23,493 nucleotides of DNA, from assembly GCA_910587765.1 (NCBI GenBank), contig CAJUNR010000032.1, positions 1-23,493 on the forward strand. The letters run 5' to 3'. Position 1 is the first letter of the stretch. Each line of letters opens with the position of its first letter. The translations under genes were made by a program, and so were the position numbers. This DNA is from an uncultured Lachnospiraceae bacterium (GTDB lineage: Bacteria; Bacillota; Clostridia; Lachnospirales; Lachnospiraceae). Below are positions 1 through 9,274 of this stretch, in pieces. Under the pieces are notes generated by a model. The model worked only from the letters and a program-made list of their open reading frames with translations, did not search any database and was not told where the DNA came from.

Positions 1-350
1 AATTGTTATCCAAGATTTCCCACTTCTAATATCCAACGGATAACTCCGAATTATCTCTCATATTTTATTATCCCCTTCCCCTAATTCCCCTGCCTTCCAA
101 TCCCAACCTCTTCTGTTTTCTCCGAACTGAAAAGAAGCCTTCCCCACATCCCCGTCACCCCGGCGACAATAAACCATTTTATATAATTATACAAATTTCT
201 CCCTTTCTCAGCAAACCGCGCGCAGCATATACTGTATATTTTCCGTCATATCCGTAAAATTTTTCTATTTTTGTCAAATTTTGTTTTGTGAATCGTTTTA
301 ATAATGTAGGAAACATTCAAAGACTGAAGCTTTGTAGAAAGGAGCGCCGC
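1..350. other. AT-rich intergenic stretch, no gene seen
   Basis: This stretch holds no convincing reading frame on either strand and no clear hairpin. It is AT-rich, especially 170-310. A weak promoter-like pair (TTGTTT near 281 and TAATGT near 302, with a 15-bp gap) lies before the LytTR gene, but it is too poor to call. Confidence 0.5.
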
Positions 351-806
351 ATGAAGCTGTCCGAATATACGATACAGGATGATCTGGAAACAGAGCTGAT
401 CTCCTTCATTCGTCAGTACGGCCTGACCGGCCTGAAGGAAGCGATGCAATTATATGCCGAAGCGTCTCAGGATTATATCTGTAAGACAAAAACATCCGTT
501 TACAAAATTAAAATCAAAGATATCTATTACCTGAAAATACGGGGACATCATATTACAGTCCATACGGAAAATGGCATTTATCGGAAATATGGAACCCTGC
601 ATCAGGAGTTTTCCCTCTTATCTCCTTATGGATTCCTCAAATGCAGCCAAAGCTGTATCGTAGCATCAAGCAAAATATCCAGGATTGAACATGATACCAT
701 TGTCCTGTGCAATCATGACAGACTGCATATCAGCCGGACCTGTACCGCCAAGATCCTGACCTCCTTCCATCGTTCATCCGCTGCTTTGCTTCCCGAAAAA
801 AACTGA
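351..806 (+). CDS. LytTR-family DNA-binding protein without receiver domain
   Basis: This 151-residue protein is probably a cytoplasmic transcription regulator that binds DNA through a LytTR domain. The first 45 or so residues are a short helical segment. Residues from about 50 to 140 carry the LytTR pattern: a DIYYLKIRGHHITVHT strand pair, then a GTLHQEF segment, a FLKCSQSCIV segment (normally F-x-R-x-H-R-S-x-x-V) and an ISR end. No receiver domain or membrane segment is present, so it is not an ordinary AgrA/LytR response regulator. I chose the ATG at 351 because AAAGGAG lies six bases upstream; an earlier in-frame start lacks a site. The neighbouring DNA is decayed and it has no operon partner, so its target is unknown. 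Family assignment is firm; the role is inferred. Confidence 0.8.
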   Translation: MKLSEYTIQDDLETELISFIRQYGLTGLKEAMQLYAEASQDYICKTKTSVYKIKIKDIYYLKIRGHHITVHTENGIYRKYGTLHQEFSLLSPYGFLKCSQSCIVASSKISRIEHDTIVLCNHDRLHISRTCTAKILTSFHRSSAALLPEKN

Positions 807-875
807 AAAAGCAGTCCCTGTTTATGTACGAAAACCGCATCTGACGGAAATACAGACCTTAGAAACTGCAAATTA

Positions 876-1108
876 TGTATTCTTTCCCATAAGGAGGCGA
901 GTGATACTATTCCCTGCATTTTGGTATCCACCCCCTTTTCCCGCAAGCCCCGTCATATAAGCAAAATAAACAAGAGAAAGGTTTTGTCATCGCCGCTTTC
1001 TGCGCCGATATTCAGTCCGTTAATACCCATAGCCCTGAGTTTCTTATGTTGCCACATTCTTTGCTTTTGATGCCGCGGATACTTGAAAACATAGCCATTG
1101 TCTGATAC
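876..1108 (-). pseudogene. Remnant of a radical SAM (COG1032-like) gene
   Basis: On the minus strand, an open stretch from 1108 to 953 reads through LRAMGINGLNIGAESGDD, which matches the mid-barrel motif (normally G-hydrophobic-x-x-hydrophobic-x-IG-ESGDD) of radical SAM proteins of the B12-binding or COG1032 type. Near 956 the similarity moves to another frame, which reads YMTGLAGKGG and NAGNSITRLL, like the following G-L-G-G-K-G segment of the same family. It stops at 873. The CxxxCxxC cluster motif is absent, the intervening part looks deleted, and no start with a ribosome binding site is seen. I read it as a decayed internal fragment. The motif match is from memory of the family, not from a search. 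Confidence 0.45.
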
Positions 1109-1197
1109 TTAATCATATAATCTCTAACCGTCGACACCCGCTATACCGGCTGCAAAACCTCCGCTTATTATAAATACAGCCAGAGGCCACATGTAGG

Positions 1198-1362
1198 ATG
1201 ACCAAATGAACTTCATACGACGGCCGCCAGTACTGCGTCCAGTTAGAATATGGCGCTTCCCACAGTACGATTGCGGGTATTGCGAAACGTTTTGTCATGG
1301 AGGACATGGAAGCTGCGCTCAACAGAAAAAAGCAGCAAAACCGCCGCCGAAAAACCGGACAT
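1198..1362 (+). pseudogene. IS630-like transposase N-terminal remnant
   Basis: In one forward frame, after a stop at 1207, the translation reads YCVQLEYGASHSTIAGIAKR and then RFVMEDMEAALNRKKQQNRR. IS630-family transposases carry the same layout at the end of their N-terminal helix-turn-helix, typically RFVEEGLEAALNRK followed by a basic, proline-rich linker. The similarity ends near 1362, where the terminator of the neighbouring gene begins. There is an in-frame stop, no start signal and no DDE catalytic region, so this is a broken fragment. It could be a chance resemblance, but the length of the match makes that less likely. Confidence 0.5.
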
Positions 1363-1422
1363 CCGGCCGCTTTGCAGCGCTGCACCCCCGGTGCCTCGCT
1401 GCCTGCGGACGGATGTCCGGTT
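1350..1422 (-). terminator. Intrinsic terminator of the large surface protein gene
   Basis: A perfect 13-bp inverted repeat (AACCGGACATCCG at 1353-1365 and its complement at 1410-1422) encloses a 44-base loop that can itself fold through GGCACC/GGTGCC pairs. Read on the minus strand, the hairpin ends in TTTTTC. It begins 57 bases after the stop of the 1479-6401 gene, which fits a Rho-independent terminator for that gene. Confidence 0.75.
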
Positions 1423-1478
1423 CCTTACGGGGTTCTTAATAACTTCCGGCAGGCGGCAGTCAGAGATTCACCCAGGAA

Positions 1479-4400
1479 TCACAGCCGCCATGCGAACCGC
1501 TTCGGCACGATCCTGAATTTCACGGTCTTTGCGCCGCCGTAGTTCCCCTGCCCGACGATCGTCACGGACGCCGTGCCTTTTTTTACATTATTGACATAGC
1601 TTCCTTCCACAATCCGGTAATCCGTGACGGGAGTAAGCCTTTGACCGCCGATTGTTACCGTAACCGCCGTCTCGTCCAGCACGACCGCTTCGCCGGTATA
1701 TGGCTGCGGCGGGATCTCGATCTTCGCCTTCCCGAAACTGCTCTTTGTGATCCGATAGGTGGTCTCCAGTTCTCCGGAATAGGCTCCCTTTCCTCTTACC
1801 CGGACGATGATGTCCGCGCCTTCCTCCACGATATCCCGGTTCGTCAGCACCGTACCGTCTTTCCGGGTATAAACGGCCGCGCTTTCATAGTCCTTTCCCG
1901 CTGTCAGCTTCTTCCCGTCCGCATCCGTCAGCACCGGCCTGCTGATGTATTTCCCGGCTTTGTTTACATAAGCCGTATCCGGCGCCGTCAGCGTTACCGG
2001 GGATTCTTTGTCATCCAGCGCTTTGCCCGTGATGGTAAATTCCTTCGTCAGGGTCCCTTTGAAATTCCCTTTCCCCTTAACCGTCAGCGTCGGACGCTTT
2101 CCGGCTGTCTCTGCGGCAACTGCTTTATTGTTCCGATAAGAGACGGTATAATCCCTGCCTTCGACCAGTTCTCTGCCCGCAAACACCAGTTTGATCCGGG
2201 CTCTGCTTCCTCCTTTCAGGTATTTCACCGTCTGTTCCATCTCCGCCGTCTGAACACCGGAGCCGTTCAGGTCATATGCTTTGATTTTGAACGTCTTTTT
2301 TACCGTTCCTGTATATGCATTGATTCCCTGAACCGTGACAGACGCCGTCCCCGCATCCATGTTGTTGGAATAGGACAGCTCATAATCCGTTCCTTCCCAC
2401 AGACGCTTTCCGCCGGATGTAACCGTAACCGCCGGCTCCAGCGCCGTGCCTGTATAGTCGTATCCGCCGCCCGCAATTCCGGTCACCGCCGCGCCCTTCA
2501 GGGAGGTTCCCGTAATCCTGAAGGTCACCTTCTTCGTGCCGGCATAGTCTCCGATCCCGGTCAGGACCGCCTCCGCCGTTCCCACCTCCGTGTTGTTCTC
2601 ATAGCGGACGGTATAGTCTGTCCCTTCGGTCAGAGGGACGCCGCCCATGGAGACTGCGGGCTTCGGCGTCTTTTCGTTTTTGTCATAGCTCTGATCCGGT
2701 ATCTTTGCCACCTTTGCCTTACTGATCAGTGTTTTATCCGTGATGATCAGATTCACCGTCCTGCTCCCGGTGAAGTTGCCTTTTCCGGTCAGGACGATCT
2801 CATACGTCCCCGCCGCTTTGTAGGCGTCCGTCTGTTTGTCCGGATAGGCGACGGTAAAGTCTTTGTTCTTCACCAGCTTCTTCTTATTGTAAGTCAGGAC
2901 CGGAACTTTCTTCTGTTCCTTCTTATTATAAGCTGTCGTAATATCTTCCGCCGTAAGATCGTTTAAATCCACCGCCTGTATCTTGAATCCGGCTGTCTCC
3001 GTCCCTGTGTAGTTGCCTTTTCCTTTGACGACTACGGCCGGCAGCCTGGAAGGATCGGAAGACACGCTTGCATTTGTATTGTTTTTATAGCTGACGGTAT
3101 AGTCCTGCCCTTCTTTCAGCCGGCAGTCATAATCATAAACACGCACGGAAGGCTTCACTGCCTTTCCGGTGTAGAGATAGCTGTCTTTCAGCCCTGCAAT
3201 CCAGAGGCCTTCCGGAATCCTGCCGTCCTCCGGAAGATCCTCCGGGAGGATGTCCGGAAAGCGGCCGTCTTCCGGAGCGTTCTGCTTCCATCCGGCGTAC
3301 AGCACCATATCCGCTTCCACAATGTCCGTCTCGAAGTTCCACGGAGTCGTGCACTCCGCTTCCCTGTACCAGCCTGTAAAGGTGTAACCGTCGGCTGTCG
3401 GGTCCGTCGGTTTCTCTATCCTGCCGCCGGAGACAACGGTCAGGTCGGGCAGGGTTCCATGGCCCTGCAGGTCGAAGGAGACTGTATAAATAGTTTCCTC
3501 TGGTTCCGAAGGCTGATTGACTGTTTTATCAATTGTAATTACAAGATTCCCGATTACGTTTGATATTGTGTAACTGCTGCCCGTTTCGTCTATTGCCGGT
3601 GTTATGGTTTCCTCTCCCATAACCACTGTCACAGTGTAAGTATAACCTTCTTTCTTCAGTAATGTAAAGGTGTATGCTTCGCCTTCTGATACCCTGTTCA
3701 ACGTTCCTTTTGTTATATCATCTTTGCCGGTTCCAGTAAAAGTTACTGTGTAAAATACTCCTACAATAATTTCCACCTCTGTGGTCATGCCATTATACGA
3801 TATTTCCAGTATCTTTTTCCCCGGTGTCGACATATCCACTTGATCTGCATTGGTCGTATAACCCTCTGTGATGCACACAACTGCACCTTTATCGTCATGA
3901 AAATACACTCTCAAATCATCTGTATTTAATGTATCTCCACAATTATAAACAGTCTTTAATTTTGTAGCTGTTATCGCAGATTTAGAAGGTATTTTATTTT
4001 TTACAATCAGGATACTGTGATCCAAATTCTGGGGTAACTGCGTAAGTTCTGTTCCATTACAATCATACCAGACATCTGTATCATTCTCCTTGGGAAGCGT
4101 GACCGGCAGCAAGAGGTTATATGGGGTGTAAATTGCAGTCAGGCTCGTGCAATAAGCAAGCAGACCGTCTATGTTGGTCACGTTGCTGATGTCAAAACCG
4201 CTTAAATCCAAACTGACCAGACTGGAACAAGACTCAAACATAGAACTCATATTCGTCACGTTGCTGGTATCAAAACCACTTAAATCCAAACTGCTCAAAT
4301 TAGAGCAGGATTTAAACATGCGACTGGCATCCATCATACCTTTAACATTGATTTCCGCAGACAAAATCTGACCACTATAATTACTCCAAGGCATCCGCCG

Positions 4401-6401
4401 CGTCTCTTCGGACGGAGCTGCATCCCCGGTCCCTTCCACCGTCAATTTCCCATCCGCGTCAATCACCCATGTAATCTGTCCATACTCTTCATCCACGATA
4501 CCGCTTGCAATATCGTCGGATCCTTCATCGCTTTTACTTTTTACGACCACACTGCAGGAGGTGCTTTTCTCACCCACCGACGCCGTAATGGTGCAGCTTC
4601 CCGCTTCCACCGCGGTCACGGTACCGTCCTCTACCGTGGCAACCGATGTATCGCTGCTCGTCCACACAATGATCCTGTCCGTAGCATTTTCCGGAGTAAC
4701 CGTCGCTCTCAGAACGGCTTCTTCACCTGCTGCCAGCGTCAGGAAATTTGCACTGAGTTCAATACTCTCCACCGGAACGACCGCAGGAGCGAAAACAATA
4801 CCTGAGTCCAGAATGCTTTCCTTTCCGGTTTCATTCGCATCTTTATGAAGCGTATACAGAACTTTGCCCTGAAGCAATGCGCTTCCATAGATGTAGCCAT
4901 TCGTTGTATCCGTGGTAAACTCCGTCTTCCGGCCGGTACCATCCAGAGCAATACTGTAAATATGTGCAGTATCATTATACCAGAGACGGCCATTGTTATA
5001 GAACAGCCCGGAAAATGCTGCCTGCCAAAAATTTGTACTATTCCAAACCGTCCATCGGCCAATTTCGCAAACACTTATACTCGTCTCGCTTGTTCCCGCC
5101 AATGTGTTTTTCCTGATCTCAGCCTGGTTTTTTTCTCCATTAAAAGTTGTATAGTAGCAGCTTTCTCCTGCTATAACCAGTGGGGAAGTGCTCTCCACCC
5201 AAAAAGCATCGTCATACTTTGTACTTGCCGCCTTGTAATCTACAGCAACGCTTCCCTTGGTAACGATTCCGCCCTCGTGTTTGTTGTTGCCATTATAAGC
5301 GTCAAACTTCTCGTCGCTTCGGAACATATTATTATGACAGACTCTGCCCAGCCGGTCCCAGACAGGATCATCCCAGGTGACATCCACCTGATACCATTCA
5401 CCATCCAGTTTGATCAGGTTCCAGGCATGATTGATCACCTCGCTGGTGACCATGCAGCATTCAATCCCCTCCTGGTTCAGTAAATATTTATACGCGAGCG
5501 CATAACCATCGCAGACAGCAACACGGTTAACAAATGTCCCATATGCCGTGTGTGATACGGCCGGTACGCTGCCGGCATCCAGATTTTCTTTATCATACTC
5601 ACAGTTCAGCACCAGATAATCATGTAAGGCAACGGCTTTTTCCAGCTCGCTCATGTTGTCGTTTACGGCCGCCTGTGCCGCTGCCACTGCATAGCGAAAA
5701 GCATCATCATCGAAAGTATCGCTGTAAGTCATCTTCAGCGTATGTGTAATCTCCCCTGACAGCGTTCCGCCATAGCTCTTATTCACAAAATAAAGATCTG
5801 CATGCTCATTCAGCACACCGCTGACAACAGGCTTCATTTCCTCCCACGAAATTCCATATGAAAGTACATCTATCGCTGTATTTTTTGCCAGCATCTGTTC
5901 ATAGAGATACGCTTCCAGCGCAGACATATCCGCCAATGCAAACGCCGCCGGTTCATCTTTTTCAGAAATGAGATCCGCCGGCGAATCGCCAAACTGGTAG
6001 ACGCCCTCCAGCTCTGCTTCCACAATCGTCATTTCCGACTCCTCTGAATCATCCAGAACCGATTCTTTCTTCGTATCAGAAACCGGATGCTCCCGGCCTC
6101 CCAGAGCCGGCTCCGCCTGGGACTGACCGCCCTGCACTGCATCCTCTGGCTCTGAAAGCTCCGTCTCCTGTCCTGGAGCTCCGCCTCCCTCCTGCACAGC
6201 TTCCGGCTTTTCCGCTGTTTCTTTCTCCTGCCCGGCTGTCTCCGCCGTATTCTCCGCACCAGGCTCTGTCTCCTCTATGTCCTGTTCTGTCTGCATCTTC
6301 TCTGCCGCAGACGCATATACCGCAGCCGTCCCGTCGCCCATGGCCAGCATGGAAACACACAGTAATCCTGCCAAAAATCTTCTAAGCATTCCTTTCTTCA
6401 T
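1479..6401 (-). CDS. Large secreted protein: transglutaminase-like, Ig-like, DUF285 and repeat domains
   Basis: This 1640-residue protein is probably exported and acts outside the cell or on its surface. Residues 1-32 form a signal peptide; 35-150 is a Glu/Gln-rich disordered linker. A transglutaminase-like domain spans about 220-360, with a visible triad Cys297 (AVCDGYA), His325 (NHAWNL) and Asp340 (VDVTWDDP). A Big_2 Ig-like domain (about 543-622), DUF285/BspA-type segments with SGFDTSNVTNM units (about 640-795), a Big_3-like domain (about 805-880), an InlB/Flg_new repeat (about 970-1040) and seven repeats of about 80 residues (1070-1640) follow. Each of the seven has a G-x-DY-T-V-x-Y-x-N-N and G-K-G-N-Y-x-G core. 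No LPXTG or other anchor is seen at the C-terminus. The ATG at 6401 is preferred over 6413 because GGAGGG ends four bases before it. The substrate is unknown; adhesion or cell-wall crosslinking is inference. Confidence 0.85.
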   Translation of the reverse strand: MKKGMLRRFLAGLLCVSMLAMGDGTAAVYASAAEKMQTEQDIEETEPGAENTAETAGQEKETAEKPEAVQEGGGAPGQETELSEPEDAVQGGQSQAEPALGGREHPVSDTKKESVLDDSEESEMTIVEAELEGVYQFGDSPADLISEKDEPAAFALADMSALEAYLYEQMLAKNTAIDVLSYGISWEEMKPVVSGVLNEHADLYFVNKSYGGTLSGEITHTLKMTYSDTFDDDAFRYAVAAAQAAVNDNMSELEKAVALHDYLVLNCEYDKENLDAGSVPAVSHTAYGTFVNRVAVCDGYALAYKYLLNQEGIECCMVTSEVINHAWNLIKLDGEWYQVDVTWDDPVWDRLGRVCHNNMFRSDEKFDAYNGNNKHEGGIVTKGSVAVDYKAASTKYDDAFWVESTSPLVIAGESCYYTTFNGEKNQAEIRKNTLAGTSETSISVCEIGRWTVWNSTNFWQAAFSGLFYNNGRLWYNDTAHIYSIALDGTGRKTEFTTDTTNGYIYGSALLQGKVLYTLHKDANETGKESILDSGIVFAPAVVPVESIELSANFLTLAAGEEAVLRATVTPENATDRIIVWTSSDTSVATVEDGTVTAVEAGSCTITASVGEKSTSCSVVVKSKSDEGSDDIASGIVDEEYGQITWVIDADGKLTVEGTGDAAPSEETRRMPWSNYSGQILSAEINVKGMMDASRMFKSCSNLSSLDLSGFDTSNVTNMSSMFESCSSLVSLDLSGFDISNVTNIDGLLAYCTSLTAIYTPYNLLLPVTLPKENDTDVWYDCNGTELTQLPQNLDHSILIVKNKIPSKSAITATKLKTVYNCGDTLNTDDLRVYFHDDKGAVVCITEGYTTNADQVDMSTPGKKILEISYNGMTTEVEIIVGVFYTVTFTGTGKDDITKGTLNRVSEGEAYTFTLLKKEGYTYTVTVVMGEETITPAIDETGSSYTISNVIGNLVITIDKTVNQPSEPEETIYTVSFDLQGHGTLPDLTVVSGGRIEKPTDPTADGYTFTGWYREAECTTPWNFETDIVEADMVLYAGWKQNAPEDGRFPDILPEDLPEDGRIPEGLWIAGLKDSYLYTGKAVKPSVRVYDYDCRLKEGQDYTVSYKNNTNASVSSDPSRLPAVVVKGKGNYTGTETAGFKIQAVDLNDLTAEDITTAYNKKEQKKVPVLTYNKKKLVKNKDFTVAYPDKQTDAYKAAGTYEIVLTGKGNFTGSRTVNLIITDKTLISKAKVAKIPDQSYDKNEKTPKPAVSMGGVPLTEGTDYTVRYENNTEVGTAEAVLTGIGDYAGTKKVTFRITGTSLKGAAVTGIAGGGYDYTGTALEPAVTVTSGGKRLWEGTDYELSYSNNMDAGTASVTVQGINAYTGTVKKTFKIKAYDLNGSGVQTAEMEQTVKYLKGGSRARIKLVFAGRELVEGRDYTVSYRNNKAVAAETAGKRPTLTVKGKGNFKGTLTKEFTITGKALDDKESPVTLTAPDTAYVNKAGKYISRPVLTDADGKKLTAGKDYESAAVYTRKDGTVLTNRDIVEEGADIIVRVRGKGAYSGELETTYRITKSSFGKAKIEIPPQPYTGEAVVLDETAVTVTIGGQRLTPVTDYRIVEGSYVNNVKKGTASVTIVGQGNYGGAKTVKFRIVPKRFAWRL

Positions 6402-6790
6402 ACAGCCCTCCATTTTGTCTTTTGTTACAAACTATTCTAAATAATGTTATTTTAATCCTCTCGTTATCTCCTCCTTATTCCCTTTTTAGAGCAGCGGTCT
6501 GCTGTCTCCGGGACTCAGTTATCTCGTCGCCGTCCTCTGAACAGTACTCCACTGCTCTCATTTTCCGGCACAATTGCACAAAAATCATAACCAATGTTCA
6601 TAAGAAAGCGGCAATATTCCAAACATTTATAATATTTTACCACATTTTAATGAAAATGCCATCTCTTTTTCCCATTCCCTTTCCATTCTTTTCTGTTCAC
6701 CAAAGAGCATCCGCTCATATAGTTGATTTGACATTATGGAATGGATATAACCTTGACTGTTACATAAGCGTCAGATAAATACATATCAAT
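6402..6790. other. AT-rich upstream region of the surface protein gene
   Basis: No gene is visible here. The region should hold the promoter of the surface protein gene on the minus strand, and several AT-rich boxes exist (for example around 6588-6640), but none forms a convincing -35/-10 pair. There is no recognised riboswitch or operator. Confidence 0.4.
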
Positions 6791-6836
6791 AAAAAACTGG
6801 AGCAAACCTGTATGATAGAAACAGATTTGCTCCAGT
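6791..6836 (-). terminator. Terminator after degV
   Basis: ACTGGAGCAAA at 6796-6806 pairs with TTTGCTCCAGT at 6826-6836, extended inward by CTGT/ACAG. On the minus strand the hairpin is followed by a run of six or more T. It lies about 55 bases after the degV-like stop codon, so it should end that transcript. Confidence 0.85.
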
Positions 6837-6889
6837 CTTATAATTGTCCAACGAATCCGAACCGCTTCCGATCTTCGGCCCGGACCCGC

Positions 6890-7729
6890 TCAGATCACCA
6901 TGATAATTCCGCCCTGCGACGCGTACAGCGTGCTGACCCCGTTGGTCTCCGTGATAATGATGTCCTTCACTTTCAGAAGCTTCTTCACTTCCTCTTTTAC
7001 AAACTCCGCCCGCTCCCGATTGTTGCAGTGGGCGATGCCCAGCACCTTCCCGGCCGGATTCTTCACCTCTGCCGCCATAGCTTCCACCATACTGCGCAGG
7101 GCCTTCTGAATCCCCCTCGCCTGTCCAAGCTGAATGATCACTCCCTGATCCGTAGCGCCCATGACCGGCTTAATATTCAGCGCGGAGGCCATGAACGCCT
7201 TCACGGCGCTCAGGCGGCCGTTCTTACGCAGATTATCGAGGCTTTCCAACACAAAATACGTGTGCATCTCCAGAATGAACCGTTCCACAGCCTCCACAAC
7301 TTCCTCAAAACCCATGCCCGCTTCTTCGCATTCCTGAATCTTCTGCGCGATTCTCGTCTCTCCGATGGATGCGGAACAGGAATTGAACACATGCACCCTG
7401 CCCTCCGGATGATCCTCCAGATACAGCTTCCGTCCAAGCTGCGCGCTGTTGTAAGAACCGCTCAGCTCCGCCGACAGCGTCACCGCATACAGATGTTCCG
7501 CCCCGCAGTCGAACGCCTCCACGTACACCTCCGGAGAAGGACAGCTCGATTTGGGACAATTCGGGCTGGCCTTCATCTTCTTCAGAAAATCCAGGCGGTC
7601 AAACGTCTCATCATCCACAAACTCTTCCCCGTCAATGTCCAGACGAAGCGCCGCGTGCACAAAATGCGGATCCTGCTTCATCTCCTCCGTAAATTCCCCA
7701 CAACTGTCTACTACGATCCTATAACTCAT
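6890..7729 (-). CDS. DegV family fatty acid-binding protein (FakB-like)
   Basis: This 279-residue protein has the usual DegV/FakB length. Such proteins bind a fatty acid and present it to the kinase FakA, which phosphorylates it for phospholipid synthesis. Visible family features are the N-terminal IVVDSCGEF strand and loop (normally I-x-x-D-S-x-x-D), the TLSAELSGSYNSA loop that contacts the carboxyl group, the LDNLRKNGRLS helix start, and a C-terminal GVSTLYASQGGI segment. I chose ATG at 7729 because the family begins here and AGGGACGG lies upstream. An in-frame extension to 7810 would add 27 residues unlike the family. No fakA gene is in the window. A promoter at 7855-7883 and a terminator at 6791-6836 make it a single-gene unit. 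The lipid it binds cannot be read from sequence. Confidence 0.88.
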   Translation of the reverse strand: MSYRIVVDSCGEFTEEMKQDPHFVHAALRLDIDGEEFVDDETFDRLDFLKKMKASPNCPKSSCPSPEVYVEAFDCGAEHLYAVTLSAELSGSYNSAQLGRKLYLEDHPEGRVHVFNSCSASIGETRIAQKIQECEEAGMGFEEVVEAVERFILEMHTYFVLESLDNLRKNGRLSAVKAFMASALNIKPVMGATDQGVIIQLGQARGIQKALRSMVEAMAAEVKNPAGKVLGIAHCNNRERAEFVKEEVKKLLKVKDIIITETNGVSTLYASQGGIIMVI

Positions 7730-7854
7730 ATTCCATACCGTCCCTGCTTCTATTCTTATATCGGCCGTTCCGCAGATCCCCGTCCCCGAACACCCTGCAA
7801 AACACCTCATCACACACTCATCCCTGTTCGTGATGTAGTTTTCATTACCACATT

Positions 7855-7883
7855 ATCTTACCATAACACAGCAGGATATGCAA
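7855..7883 (-). promoter_or_regulatory. Promoter of the degV-like gene
   Basis: On the minus strand TTGCAT (7883-7878) is followed after 17 bases by TAAGAT (7860-7855). This is a good sigma-A type promoter that would start transcription near 7848, about 120 bases before the chosen degV start. Confidence 0.55.
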
Positions 7884-7927
7884 TAGTCCATGTGTTTATA
7901 ATACAGAATTATACGGTCAGCGCCCCG

Positions 7928-9220
7928 CTATAAAGTATAATACGCCCGCACCAGATCCGTCAGCGCATATTGGTCCTTTACGCCCATCAGTTCTCTCGCC
8001 GAATGCATGGCAAGAATCGGTATCCCCACGTCCGCCGTCGGCATCGGAACCATGGCGGAGGCGATGGAACCAAGGGTTCCTCCCGACGTTCCGTCCGAAC
8101 GGTTAAAGAATTTCGTATAGGGAATCTGCTCTTTCATGCAGATCTGCTGAAGCACGGCAATGGCCCTGCTGTCCGTGGCATAGGACTGCACGCACGCTTC
8201 TTTGATGCAAAGCCCGGCGTTCAGAGGGCTCTGATTCGTAAGATCCATCTTCTCCGGATAGTTGGGATGGTACGCGTGCCCCACGTCCACCGAGAGAAGC
8301 ATGCTCTCCTGCATCCCTTCTATCCATTCCGTACGGCCGGCTCCCAGACCGGCCGCAATCTTCTCCAGCATCATCGCCAGAAGCTGGGAACCGGCTCCCT
8401 GCTTCGTCCGGCTGCCGATCTCCTCATGATCGAAAAACGCCGCCACATTGACGCCGTCCCGCTCCCCCTGCAGCATCCCCGATACGACGGCCTGCACGCC
8501 GGACAAGTTGTCGATTCTGGGCGCCGACAGATACGGTCCCTCGTCTTCAGTCCCCACATACTCCGGTCTGTCCCGGTTATAAAGTCCCAGCTCATAGTCC
8601 AGAATCTCCTCCGGCTGCACGGACAGCGCTTCTGCCAGCATCTCCCGAAAATACGTCTCCGTCATCGCGTCTCTGCAAAGACCGGCCACCGGCAGCATCT
8701 CCTTCTGGCGGTTCAGTTCCACTCCCTTATTCATGTCTTTGTTCAGATGAATGGCCAGATTGGGGATCACAAACAGCGCACGCTTAAAATCCACCAGCCT
8801 CGTCTCCGGGTGAAAGACGTCCCCGCTTCTAAGAGAAACCCTTCCCGCCGCGGACAGCGGACGGTCCAGCCAGGTATTCAGAATCGCCCCTCCGTAAACC
8901 TCCACATTCAACTGTGCATAGCCGTTTCTGACAAGTTCCGGATTCTGTTTCAGACGCAGTCCCGGAAAATCCGTATGCGCCGCCGCAATCCGCAGATTTC
9001 CCGGCCGCGCCTGTCTTCCGACGGAAAAGGCGATCAGTGTGGATTCCTGCACCACCGTATAATACCGTCCGCCTCTTTCCAATTCCCACGGACGGCCCGG
9101 ACAGAGCTGTTCGTATCCCGCTTCCTCAAACTGCCGTTTTACATTCTCCGTCACGTGATACGGGGAAGTGCCCTCCCCGATCAGCCGGATCAGTCTTTCC
9201 ATCTGATGATTTTCTGCCAT
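7928..9220 (-). CDS. M18 family aminopeptidase
   Basis: This 430-residue protein is a probable dinuclear-zinc aspartyl-type aminopeptidase of family M18 that removes N-terminal residues from peptides in the cytoplasm. Metal and catalytic motifs are visible: AAHTDFPGLRLK with His82, RIDNLSG with Asp237, FFDHEEIGS with Glu266-Glu267, SVDVGHAYHPN, RSDGTSGGTLG and AMHSARE with His406. The length matches bacterial M18 enzymes. The ATG at 9220 is chosen because AGGAGG precedes it by eight bases; an upstream in-frame extension has no such site. Only about 54 bases separate the start from the palindromic element at 9275-9471, and no promoter is visible in that gap, so transcription probably begins inside or beyond the element. 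The enzyme family is secure; the preferred substrate is not. Confidence 0.93.
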   Translation of the reverse strand: MAENHQMERLIRLIGEGTSPYHVTENVKRQFEEAGYEQLCPGRPWELERGGRYYTVVQESTLIAFSVGRQARPGNLRIAAAHTDFPGLRLKQNPELVRNGYAQLNVEVYGGAILNTWLDRPLSAAGRVSLRSGDVFHPETRLVDFKRALFVIPNLAIHLNKDMNKGVELNRQKEMLPVAGLCRDAMTETYFREMLAEALSVQPEEILDYELGLYNRDRPEYVGTEDEGPYLSAPRIDNLSGVQAVVSGMLQGERDGVNVAAFFDHEEIGSRTKQGAGSQLLAMMLEKIAAGLGAGRTEWIEGMQESMLLSVDVGHAYHPNYPEKMDLTNQSPLNAGLCIKEACVQSYATDSRAIAVLQQICMKEQIPYTKFFNRSDGTSGGTLGSIASAMVPMPTADVGIPILAMHSARELMGVKDQYALTDLVRAYYTL

Positions 9221-9274
9221 TTTCTGCCTCCTTCTCCCTGCACGGACCGACCGCACCGTCCTGCCGCACTTCGG

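Noticed and set aside
1641..2966. Long open frame (441 codons) on the plus strand inside the surface protein gene
   Set aside because: Its translation is Arg/His-rich with no family motif, lacks a good ribosome binding site, and lies antisense to a gene with clear domains. It is a shadow of biased codon use.
7730..7810. Upstream start for the degV-like gene
   Set aside because: An ATG at 7810 has a possible AGGGATG site, but the extra 27 residues do not belong to the family, which begins with the I-x-x-D-S strand.
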